NCBI GenBank assembly: GCA_023410025.1
Contig: JAEYQM010000025.1
Span: 1-11,529, forward strand
DNA: 11,529 nucleotides
DNA from: Bacillota bacterium
GTDB lineage: Bacteria > Bacillota_I > Bacilli_A > ML615J-28 > CAG-698
Direction of reading: 5' to 3'
Shown here: positions 1 to 5,598 of the stretch, in pieces
Layout of the letters: the number at the start of each line of letters is the position of its first letter
Position numbering within the stretch: the first letter of the stretch is position 1
The notes under the pieces: generated by a model
What the model was told of the DNA's origin: nothing
Database searches by the model: none
The model's input: the letters and a program-made list of their open reading frames with translations, nothing else
Position numbers and translations under genes: made by a program

Positions 1-32
1 AGATATAGTAATTAAGGATTGAGGTATAAAAG

Positions 33-566
33 ATGAAAAAAGAAGAAAAAAGATCCTTTTTAAAGATTGTAGAAGGCACATATACACTTTGTAAGTGTAA
101 TTTTGAATTTAGTGAAAATAATTTTAATTACTATATTCTTGGTAGTAGTAATAATTTATTCTATGTTGCAAATGAAGAGGACTTTATTATTAATGGATTT
201 GAAATTAGAAATATATCTGATTTGGATTTTATTGATATTAATAGGAGTGCTTGTTCTAAAATTAATGAAATAAATAAATTATTAGCTAATTTAAATGCAC
301 CTAATATAGATCTATGTTCCTGGGAAACAGTAATTAATTCAATAAAAAAATTAAATAAATACTGTATAATACAAAATGAATATGATGATATGTATTATAT
401 TGGTGAAATTATTAGAGTAACCAAAGATAATGTTTATTTCAAACATTTTGATTCATTCGGTAAATGGGAAGAAGAATTATATCAAATACCTTTATCTTCA
501 ATTACTAGTATTTCCTTTGATGACCGCTATTCTACAACATGGCAAAAATATCTAACAAATAACTAA
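33..566 (+). CDS. Unrecognised 177-aa cytosolic protein
   Basis: I do not recognise a named family, so no function is assigned. The start is ATG at 33, preceded by GAGGT at 21-25 with a 7-base gap. A possible -10 (TATAGT, 4-9) lies at the window edge, where its -35 cannot be seen. The protein has no signal peptide or membrane segment. A first half rich in Asn, Ile and Phe is followed by a C-terminal part (about residues 98-174) with alternating hydrophobic and charged residues, including YYIGEIIRV and VYFKHFDSFG, which looks like a small beta-rich domain. From memory, similar C-terminal segments occur in uncharacterised Firmicutes proteins. It lies 24 bases before the transglutaminase-like gene and is probably cotranscribed with it. 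A decayed copy of its second half lies at about 2021-2270, past that neighbour. Confidence 0.8.
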   Translation: MKKEEKRSFLKIVEGTYTLCKCNFEFSENNFNYYILGSSNNLFYVANEEDFIINGFEIRNISDLDFIDINRSACSKINEINKLLANLNAPNIDLCSWETVINSIKKLNKYCIIQNEYDDMYYIGEIIRVTKDNVYFKHFDSFGKWEEELYQIPLSSITSISFDDRYSTTWQKYLTNN

Positions 567-590
567 AATATTTAAATATAGGAGTGTTAA

Positions 591-1676
591 ATGGATAAAA
601 GATTAATTGGTAAATGGGAAAACAACAACAAAACTGAAATAATTAATATTTTTGATGATGAAAGTTTAAAGGTTAAAGTAAGTTTTATTGAATATGGTAA
701 TTTAAATTGTGTTCCTAATTGTATATATTTAGATAAAGATAATTTATGTTTTGAATTTAATGATGAGTATTATAGAGTTGTTTACCATCTTTATTTTGAG
801 GATAATAAGATAAAGGGTTATTATACACAATTTGGAAATAGGTTTGATATTGAATATATAAAGGTTTCTGATGTGCCTGAAGATGGGGAATTTATTTATA
901 GACCACCACATCTTTATGTTCCAAAATCAGATAAAACAAGACTAGAGGTATTAAAAGATTATAGTAAATATGACTCAAGATGTGCATCTCTTCCACATGG
1001 AGAATTTATTTTAGGGGGATTGGTCCCACCTATTTTAGAGAAATATAACTATAATTCATACATAAATATGTATGAAAGCAATAGCGATGATTTAGCTTTT
1101 TCTATATTTAATTTTGTATGCGACAATTTTAAACATAATGGTTTAGTTCCTTTAAAGAATAATGTTACTATTCAAGGACTTATAGAATTTTGTGAGAATA
1201 ATGATGGTAAGGCTAATTGTAGGGGTCTAGCAATTTTATTATCATCATTACTACGATTAAACAAAATTAAGGCAAGACATATTACCTGCATGCCATATGA
1301 AGAACCATTCCAAGATTGTCATGTTGTTGTAGATTGTGAACTACCATCAGGAAAAAGAATAATGCTAGATCCATCATTTAGAACGTATTTACTTGATGAA
1401 AATAATGAATGTATATCTTTAAAACAATTAAGAGAAAAATTGATTAACGAAGAAAATATATATTTTAATAAAGATGCCTCATATAATGGTGGGAAAATTG
1501 ATAAAGTATATTATATAAATTATATGACTAAAAATACCTTTAGGTTTAATAGATGTAATGTCTTTAAAGAAGGATATGATAAAAATGATATCCAGTTAAT
1601 TCCTTTGGAGTATATTAATTTATATAATGATAAAACGTTATATACTTTTAATAGTGATATGTTTTGGGAAATGTAA
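591..1676 (+). CDS. Transglutaminase-like domain protein
   Basis: This 361-aa protein has a transglutaminase-like (papain-fold) core. The visible catalytic triad is Cys210 (in ANCRGLA), His244 (in DCHVVVD) and Asp260 (in LDPSF), in the usual order and spacing. The family includes peptide cross-linking enzymes, peptidases and inactive relatives; with all three residues present this one may be active, but the substrate is unknown. Residues 1-95 look like a separate beta-rich domain containing several Cys residues. There is no signal peptide, so a cytoplasmic location is inferred. The start is ATG at 591, with AGGAG at 580-584. It follows the 177-aa gene by 24 bases and ends just before a hairpin terminator, so the two form a probable bicistronic unit. 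It is flanked by the intact first gene and a decayed copy of that gene. Confidence 0.85.
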   Translation: MDKRLIGKWENNNKTEIINIFDDESLKVKVSFIEYGNLNCVPNCIYLDKDNLCFEFNDEYYRVVYHLYFEDNKIKGYYTQFGNRFDIEYIKVSDVPEDGEFIYRPPHLYVPKSDKTRLEVLKDYSKYDSRCASLPHGEFILGGLVPPILEKYNYNSYINMYESNSDDLAFSIFNFVCDNFKHNGLVPLKNNVTIQGLIEFCENNDGKANCRGLAILLSSLLRLNKIKARHITCMPYEEPFQDCHVVVDCELPSGKRIMLDPSFRTYLLDENNECISLKQLREKLINEENIYFNKDASYNGGKIDKVYYINYMTKNTFRFNRCNVFKEGYDKNDIQLIPLEYINLYNDKTLYTFNSDMFWEM

Positions 1677-1679
1677 TTT

Positions 1680-1712
1680 AAGCCATTAGGGTTTATACCT
1701 TAATGGTTTTTT
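1680..1712 (+). terminator. Rho-independent terminator after the transglutaminase-like gene
   Basis: A 12-bp stem (1680-1691 with 1698-1709, including two G-T pairs) encloses the loop TTTATA and runs into a T tract ending at 1712. It starts 3 bases after the stop codon and closes the 33-1676 unit. Confidence 0.85.
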
Positions 1713-2020
1713 AATATTTTTTTATTAAGTGTAAAACAATTAATATTTATAATTGATATAAAATTATTGATTATGTTAAAAAAAAAGATACCATATTATT
1801 TAAAAGGTTATATTGTATCGTAAAAATGCTAAATCAATTTAATATGATTTTATAATATTAATTTCATTTAATAAAACTTTTGAAGATTTTCTTTAAAAAT
1901 TGTATTAGGATTATCATTAATAATTAAAAGTACAAAGATTACCAAAAAATAATATTTAATTTAAATTTTATTAAAAAGTTATTAGAATAAAACTTCGTTA
2001 ATTATAATTTATTTAGTATG
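1713..2020. other. AT-rich stretch without a recognisable gene
   Basis: Stops are frequent in every frame and I find no ribosome site followed by a usable reading frame. The only structure I can point to is the hairpin at 1778-1819. The stretch may be decayed coding sequence continuous with the remnant at 2021-2270, but I cannot align it convincingly to the first half of the 33-566 gene. Confidence 0.6.
1778..1819 (-). terminator. Possible orphan minus-strand terminator
   Basis: Read on the minus strand, a 10-bp arm with one mismatch (GATACAATAT pairing with ATGGTATC-type sequence, 1810-1819 with 1787-1796) is followed by nine T residues (plus-strand A run 1778-1786). The loop is 13 bases. 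No minus-strand gene lies upstream, so it may be a relic or a chance AT-rich hairpin. Confidence 0.3.
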
Positions 2021-2270
2021 TGAGAAATAAATAAAATATAAGAAAATATAGACCTACCTAATATAGATCTAATATCATGGTATACCGTCCTTAATTCAAT
2101 TAAAAATTAAATAAGTATTGCATTAGTTAAAATAAATTTGAATAATGTTTTTATATGGTTACAACTTATGCCAAGAAGAAATATATGAAATATCTTTATT
2201 ATCTATTACAAGTGTTACATTTGATGATAGGTATTGTGTATAACGGAAAAAATATTTAATAAATAATCAA
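2021..2270 (+). pseudogene. Decayed duplicate of the 3' half of the 33-566 gene
   Basis: This stretch aligns with the second half of the first gene in the window. An exact 15-base match (2057-2071 with 300-314) is followed by SWxTVxNSIK-like codons (compare SWETVINSIKK), then a region matching GKWEEELYQIPLSSITSISF, and a tail matching the parent up to its stop. The copy has in-frame stops, small deletions in its middle and a lost final stop (TAA to CAA at 2268-2270), so it cannot encode a full protein. Beginning near parent codon 80, it keeps only the C-terminal part. The two copies flank the transglutaminase-like gene in the same orientation, as expected from an old tandem duplication or from recombination between paralogues. 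Confidence 0.85.
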
Positions 2271-2276
2271 AATGAA

Positions 2277-2305
2277 TCCATACATATTTATGTATTGAAT
2301 TTTTT
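2277..2305 (+). terminator. Likely terminator behind the decayed gene copy
   Basis: A 10-base arm at 2277-2286 pairs with 2289-2298 with one mismatch; the innermost pairs must open to make the loop. Six T residues follow at 2300-2305. It lies 7 bases past the pseudogene end and may be its original terminator. The stem is AT-rich, so confidence is modest. Confidence 0.45.
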
Positions 2306-2315
2306 GTAGTTTATA

Positions 2316-2344
2316 TTGCATGGATACTAAAGATTTGTTATAAT
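2316..2344 (+). promoter_or_regulatory. Extended -10 promoter for the 2370 unit
   Basis: TTGCAT (2316-2321), a 17-base spacer and TATAAT (2339-2344) form a near-consensus sigma-A promoter. The TG at 2336-2337 one base before the -10 makes it an extended -10 type. The next gene starts 26 bases downstream. Confidence 0.8.
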
Positions 2345-2369
2345 TAAGTAATAATGTTGGAGGTTAATA

Positions 2370-2879
2370 ATGATTCCTTTATATTTAAAAAATAATATTA
2401 TTATCAAAAAAGAAAAGAAAGATAAAACTATTGGAATACTACAATCATCTACAGGAAATACGGAATTAGAAATATATTATTATGGAGATATATATTATTT
2501 AAAGAAACGTCCCTATATAGTTGATAGTCAATATCCTTGTTTAGTAAAAGCAGTTGATCCTATAACAAAAGAAGAATTTACTATTTATGATGGAATGATT
2601 CATGGATATGAAGCTATGTTTTGTATTGAGAATAGTGAAGAGAATATTAAAAGGGAGTTAAAACCATTTCAATTTAGAAAAGGTAAAATTGAAATTATCT
2701 TATATTATGGAATTGATTATGAAGAAGAAAAAGATGATTATGAATTTGATAGGGAAGGAAATGTCATTCTTACCTATGGTAAATTAAATTGGGAAGAAGC
2801 TAAATCAATCGGATATGATTTTATAGAATTAAGATTTGTTCATAAGAAAACGGAGTTTCTTTCAATGGAATTAGCTTAA
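2370..2879 (+). CDS. Unrecognised acidic 169-aa protein
   Basis: I cannot name the family. The protein is soluble, without signal peptide or membrane segment, and rich in Glu, Lys and Tyr. The most family-like piece is around residues 57-85, reading ..VDPITKEEFTIYDGMIHGYEAMFC, followed by an acidic segment near 119-130 (YGIDYEEEKDDYEFD). From memory, such sequences occur as hypothetical proteins in Firmicutes. The start is ATG at 2370 with GGAGG at 2359-2363, six bases upstream, which agrees with the promoter at 2316-2344. It is the first gene of a unit that continued into the lipoprotein gene (33 bases downstream) and, before the insertion at about 3019, probably into the GNAT gene at 5018. 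Confidence 0.8.
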   Translation: MIPLYLKNNIIIKKEKKDKTIGILQSSTGNTELEIYYYGDIYYLKKRPYIVDSQYPCLVKAVDPITKEEFTIYDGMIHGYEAMFCIENSEENIKRELKPFQFRKGKIEIILYYGIDYEEEKDDYEFDREGNVILTYGKLNWEEAKSIGYDFIELRFVHKKTEFLSMELA

Positions 2880-2912
2880 TATTTTTTATAGTATATAATA
2901 ATGGGTGAATAT

Positions 2913-3083
2913 ATGAAAAAATTAATTTTGATAATTATTTTAATGATGCTTTTTATTAGTGGATGTAATGTAAGTGAAAAAAAGTATGAAGAATTTAAAA
3001 AAATAACAATCGAAGAAAGCGTGATGTTCTTAGCGGAGAAATTACAATATTACAGATTTGCTCCGCAGAAAACAAATAATTAA
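2913..3083 (+). pseudogene. 5' fragment of an interrupted lipoprotein gene
   Basis: The reading frame begins with a lipoprotein signal peptide: MKK, a hydrophobic stretch (residues 4-15) and a lipobox ending ISGC, with the lipidated Cys at residue 18. Only about 17 further codons are native (to about 3018). The rest, to the stop at 3081-3083, is read from the inserted element. I prefer ATG 2913 over the in-frame ATG at 2901, because GGGTGA (2903-2908) then serves as a ribosome site and the signal peptide starts with MKK. A 56-aa product is too short to be a working lipoprotein of this type. Its missing C-terminal part is most likely the reading frame after the element (about 3981-4990). Confidence 0.75.
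3022..3039 (+). repeat. Left terminal inverted repeat of the cassette
   Basis: TGATGTTCTTAGCGGAGA is the left arm. It differs from the reverse complement of the right arm (3962-3979) at two positions. Confidence 0.75.
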
Positions 3084-3117
3084 CCCCAACAGATTTTTCA
3101 TGGTCTGTTGGGGTTTT
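3084..3117. terminator. Strong hairpin terminator inside the left end of the cassette
   Basis: CCCCAACAGA (3084-3093) pairs perfectly with TCTGTTGGGG (3104-3113), and TTTT follows on the plus strand. On the minus strand the hairpin lies 34 bases past the kinase stop and is followed by a looser T-rich tail. It could therefore end the kinase mRNA and also stop plus-strand transcripts of the broken lipoprotein gene. Confidence 0.85.
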
Positions 3118-3147
3118 CTTGTTCTGTTAGATAAATTGGAATTGGTT

Positions 3148-3669
3148 TTATAACTTTTCAGCAATTAGATTTACATTGTCACATATCGGTAACGTTCCAT
3201 CTACTCTAATAATCGGACAACATATAGTTGACAGCCAATCGTTAACCAAGTTTTCATCTCTTGATGCACAAAAATTATGGAAGGACATGATTTGCTCGAA
3301 AAATTCTCCGCCTTTACAACTCTTTTCGCCGAAAAGTATGTATGACCTGTCATATACTCGTTTCAATCGTATCTCTCTTGGGACTTCAATGGAGATTACA
3401 CACTTCAAATGAGAAATAAATTCATTTCCAAAACTACCTGCTACTGATGCCAAAACGAAGTCACCTTCACTGTTTACAATGTTGGTAAGCAAGGATACAA
3501 CTTCCCCATAGGGACGAGGATTTTCATAAGGATAATTAGGGTTGTCTTGTTTAGAAAAGTATATATCTTCAATATCAATGAATTGGATATTTAATTTTTC
3601 GGCAAGAGCTTTTGCGAGTGTGCTTTTTCCTGCTCCATTCAAACCGCAGACTAATATAGCATTGCCCAT
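3148..3669 (-). CDS. P-loop nucleotide kinase-like protein (cassette cargo)
   Basis: This 173-aa protein has an N-terminal Walker A motif, G9-LNGAGK-S16, right after a hydrophobic beta strand, in the style of adenylate/shikimate/gluconate-type small kinases and AAA_18/AAA_33 proteins. An acidic segment near residues 30-38 (FIDIEDIYF) and an Arg-rich stretch near 99-108 (EIRLKRVYDR) sit where such kinases bind substrate and close the lid. The substrate is unknown. Length is normal for a single-domain kinase. ATG at 3667-3669 follows a G-rich ribosome site (GGGGGG, plus-strand complement around 3676-3681). It is the only coding gene of the cassette, points against all neighbours and has its own promoter at 3903-3931. 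Base composition is unlike the window's other genes, which supports transfer. It is not obviously related to the second P-loop kinase at 8671-9183. Confidence 0.85.
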   Translation of the reverse strand: MGNAILVCGLNGAGKSTLAKALAEKLNIQFIDIEDIYFSKQDNPNYPYENPRPYGEVVSLLTNIVNSEGDFVLASVAGSFGNEFISHLKCVISIEVPREIRLKRVYDRSYILFGEKSCKGGEFFEQIMSFHNFCASRDENLVNDWLSTICCPIIRVDGTLPICDNVNLIAEKL

Positions 3670-3720
3670 ATTTATCCCCCCTGTAAATTCTTATTTATCG
3701 TTCTGTTTATCGCCAGTTTC

Positions 3721-3753
3721 GCCTTTGTATTACAAAGGCACAGGGCAAAGCCC
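3721..3753. repeat. Two small hairpins in the kinase leader
   Basis: GCCTTTGTA pairs with TACAAAGGC (3721-3739), and GGGC-AAA-GCCC follows at 3743-3753. Together with the larger block at 3780-3890 they make most of the leader capable of folding. Confidence 0.7.
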
Positions 3754-3779
3754 ATACCCCCTAAAGTGGTGCGCGTCTT

Positions 3780-3890
3780 AAGGCTCTCCCTTGGGGAGAG
3801 CTCCCGCGATAGCGGGTGAGAGGGCGTTTCATTCCATAATCTTACCCTCTCCGTCGGCTTCGCCGCCACCTCTCCCAAAGGGAGAGGCTT
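3780..3890. repeat. GC-rich nested palindrome block (dispersed-repeat type)
   Basis: Two arms of about 45 bases (about 3780-3824 and 3845-3890) are imperfect inverted copies of each other, and each arm contains its own hairpins. The clearest is CCTCTCCC-AAA-GGGAGAGG at 3869-3887; others are GCTCTCC paired with GGAGAGC (3783-3800) and CCCGC-GATA-GCGGG (3803-3815). From memory, very similar CTCTCCC/GGGAGAGG palindromes with GGCTTCGCC in the middle are dispersed in many gut Clostridia genomes (Faecalibacterium and Oscillospiraceae type). The block lies in the transcribed leader of the kinase gene, so the RNA would fold strongly. Confidence 0.8.
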
Positions 3891-3902
3891 CTCGTTAGCT
3901 TC

Positions 3903-3931
3903 ATTATACCACAAATCGGCAGAGAAAACAA
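3903..3931 (-). promoter_or_regulatory. Minus-strand promoter of the cassette kinase
   Basis: On the minus strand, TTGTTT (complement of 3926-3931), a 17-base spacer and TATAAT (complement of 3903-3908) form a good sigma-A promoter. Transcription would start near 3896, leaving a leader of about 225 bases before the kinase ATG. The -35 lies in the loop of the terminator hairpin at 3913-3949. Confidence 0.75.
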
Positions 3932-3949
3932 GTTCTCTGCCGATTTTTT
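3913..3949 (+). terminator. Perfect 14-bp terminator near the right end of the cassette
   Basis: AAATCGGCAGAGAA (3913-3926) pairs perfectly with 3933-3946 around the loop AACAAG, and the T run continues to 3949. It acts on plus-strand transcription entering from the left and overlaps the minus-strand promoter of the kinase gene. Confidence 0.85.
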
Positions 3950-3961
3950 GTGTCCGCAAAC

Positions 3962-3979
3962 TCTCCGTTAAGAACAACA
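3962..3979 (-). repeat. Right terminal inverted repeat of the cassette
   Basis: Its reverse complement, TGTTGTTCTTAACGGAGA, matches the left repeat at 16 of 18 positions. The candidate duplicated target AGAAA follows at 3981-3985. Confidence 0.75.
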
Positions 3980-3980
3980 G

Positions 3981-4990
3981 AGAAATCTGGTTATACTTTT
4001 GTTTCATCTGCTTGCTATTCAGATAATCATTCATATTATCTATTTAAAGAAATAATTGAAAAGGAATTAAAATCAATAAACAAAAACTACAAATTAGTTG
4101 ATAACCAAATGATTAATCAGGACGGTGTTAATGACAGAATTTATTTTCAAATCGATTATAAATATAGTAAAAAAAATGATGAAACAATAAGAGCAATAAT
4201 TTACATTAGTATTCCTGATCTAAAATTTAATATTGTATTTGATAAAACAACTAGTTATAGATCTTTATATTTTAGTAAAACAAGTCAACTTATAATTGTG
4301 AATGAAGAAAAACTAAGCTTTTATAACGATGAATTTGAAAAGAAATTAGAAGTTGAAAATAAAAGTTATAGTAAGATTGTTTTGGAAGATGATTTTATTT
4401 TCATATCTAGTGCCGATTTAATATATTCAGATGATAAAATAGTTCATGATTTAATTATCAATAAACAGTTTGAAATAGTATATGAAAATACTACAACTAC
4501 AACTAACTATATGTATAAACGTAATAAAGAATATTATTGTCCAGGTATAATAATTATAAGAAATCGTAATGATTTTAGTTTTAATGATATTATTGGATTT
4601 GATTTAATTAATTTGAAATTCTTATCAAAAGATGAAGTAATGGAAAGATTAGATAAATATCATGAAGATAATAAAGAATCAATTATTGAAATAGACGGTG
4701 ATATTTTAAAATTACATGATAGAACTCTTGAAATGGAAATTTTAAAAACAAATAATCAGATTTTAAAACAGATATATGATATTTATGGATATTTAAGATT
4801 TGATCAAGTAATTGTAGATAATAATGAAACTTACATAGTTATGGTAAATGATAAATCATTCTTTGGTATGGTGGGAATGGTTTCTCGTTCTCCTAGAATT
4901 GTATTTAGATATAATTCAGATAATACATTGACATATATTGGTTATGCCCACTTCACCAATATGAAAGTATTAAAAATTTTAAAAAAATAA
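3981..4990 (+). pseudogene. 3' part of the interrupted lipoprotein gene
   Basis: The open frame can be read from a GTG at 3950, but that codon directly follows a terminator T-run, has no ribosome site and lies in foreign sequence. I therefore read the native part as starting at about 3981 with no real start of its own. The first internal Met codon (4109) also lacks a ribosome site. About 336 native residues remain. They are hydrophilic and rich in Asn, Lys, Ile and Tyr, with no membrane segment, as expected for the exposed body of a lipoprotein. The Thr run TTTTT sits near residue 180. I recognise no family. AT content matches the window, and the GNAT gene follows 27 bases after the stop. Frame 2 here does not join frame 0 of the 5' fragment after simple excision, so an extra indel is needed. 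Confidence 0.65.
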
Positions 4991-5017
4991 ATATTTAACT
5001 TATTTAGGTGGTGAATA

Positions 5018-5446
5018 ATGATAAGATTTGCAAATGAAATTGATGCTTTAGATTTAAAAAAATTAAATGATCGATTTAATGGTATAAGTAATATTAGTAT
5101 TGATGAAATAAAAGAATCGCTAAAAATTAATAAACAAGAACTTGTTTTTGTATATGAAGTAAATAATAAAGTCATTGCTTTTTTATCTATGCAAATTAAA
5201 AAGTCTTTTTGTTATGAAGATGTAATTTGTGAGATTTCTGAGTTATATGTAGAAGAAGAGTATAGAAATCAAGGTATAGCTACAAAACTTATTAAGTTCT
5301 CTGAAAACTATGCATTAAATAATTATGTTGTTCAAAAATTTGAACTGCTTACAGGTAAAGATAATTTAAAAGCTCAATCACTATATAAGAAATTAAATTA
5401 TATTGATGATGAAGAAATGTATTTTTCAAAATTAATAGATAAATAA
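5018..5446 (+). CDS. GNAT-family N-acetyltransferase
   Basis: This 142-aa single-domain GNAT protein transfers an acetyl group from acetyl-CoA to an amine; the acceptor cannot be told. Motif A, which binds the acetyl-CoA pyrophosphate, is seen as YRNQGIATKLI at residues 82-92 (R/QxxGxA), preceded by the usual strand ISELYVEEEY. Motif B follows as NLKAQSLYKKLNYI (116-129). Length is normal for the family. The start is ATG at 5018 with AGGTGG at 5006-5011. It follows the broken lipoprotein gene by 27 bases and was probably the last gene of the unit that starts at 2370. Two plus-strand terminators in the cassette now lie between that promoter and this gene, and I see no obvious strong promoter just before it, so expression may be reduced. 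Confidence 0.9.
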   Translation: MIRFANEIDALDLKKLNDRFNGISNISIDEIKESLKINKQELVFVYEVNNKVIAFLSMQIKKSFCYEDVICEISELYVEEEYRNQGIATKLIKFSENYALNNYVVQKFELLTGKDNLKAQSLYKKLNYIDDEEMYFSKLIDK

Positions 5447-5452
5447 TAAATA

Positions 5453-5502
5453 AACTCTTAGGAATATTGAATTTAATAATTCATAATTCTTAAGAGTTTT
5501 TA
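5453..5502 (+). terminator. Long terminator after the GNAT gene
   Basis: A 19-base arm at 5453-5471 pairs with 5480-5498 with a few mismatches and G-T pairs; the outer eight pairs (AACTCTTA with TAAGAGTT) are perfect. The loop is 8 bases and T residues follow. Confidence 0.85.
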
Positions 5503-5527
5503 TAAAGCGTTTTTCTAGATATTTATA

Positions 5528-5557
5528 TTGACAATTGAATAACTATTCAACTATAAT
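5528..5557 (+). promoter_or_regulatory. Promoter of the metal-resistance unit
   Basis: TTGACA (5528-5533, perfect consensus), an 18-base spacer and TATAAT (5552-5557) form a strong sigma-A promoter. The whole spacer is occupied by the left operator palindrome, so a bound repressor would block polymerase. The expected start is near 5564, giving a leader of about 35 bases. Confidence 0.9.
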
Positions 5558-5584
5558 ATATATAGTTGAATAGTTATTCAATTG
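5532..5584. promoter_or_regulatory. Double ArsR-type operator in a perfect 24-bp inverted repeat
   Basis: Left arm 5532-5555 and right arm 5561-5584 are perfect reverse complements separated by ATATA. Each arm contains a 16-bp palindrome, TTGAATAACTATTCAA (5535-5550) and TTGAATAGTTATTCAA (5566-5581), of the TGAAxxxxxxTTCA type bound by SmtB, CzrA and CadC dimers. Their centres are 31 bases apart, about three helical turns, so two dimers would sit on the same face. One covers the promoter spacer and the other the transcription start. Confidence 0.9.
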
Positions 5585-5598
5585 ATATGGGGGTATTT

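Larger units (their letters stand above)
3019..3980. mobile_element. Non-autonomous cassette with inverted repeats, carrying a kinase gene
   Basis: Imperfect terminal inverted repeats bound this segment: TGATGTTCTTAGCGGAGA at 3022-3039 matches the reverse complement of 3962-3979 at 16 of 18 positions. AGAAA occurs directly outside both ends (3014-3018 and 3981-3985) and may be a target-site duplication. The interior is visibly richer in G and C than any neighbour. It holds one minus-strand P-loop kinase gene, a palindrome-rich leader with its promoter, and a strong hairpin near each end. It has no transposase, so movement would need an enzyme supplied elsewhere. It splits a lipoprotein gene. 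Removing the element and one AGAAA does not restore a single frame (one base off), so either the exact ends are wrong or an indel followed. Exact ends are uncertain by a few bases. Confidence 0.75.

Noticed and set aside
3176..3412. Plus-strand open frame inside the kinase gene
   Set aside because: It is antisense to a kinase with a clear Walker A motif and has no ribosome site.
3780..3890. CRISPR array or tRNA-like structure
   Set aside because: The repeats are inverted arms of one palindromic block, without regular spacers, and no cloverleaf with anticodon arm is apparent.
3950..3980. GTG at 3950 as a true start for the following long frame
   Set aside because: It sits directly behind a terminator T-run, has no ribosome site and the first codons belong to the cassette end.
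3672..4034. Minus-strand open frame of 120 codons across the palindromic block
   Set aside because: It lies over the kinase leader, promoter and right cassette end, reads through repeat sequence, and has no ribosome site or recognisable protein pattern.
5566..5598. Upstream TTG or ATG 5587 as the start of the ArsR regulator
   Set aside because: TTG 5566 lies within the operator and next to the expected transcription start, and ATG 5587 overlaps the GGGGG ribosome site that serves ATG 5599.
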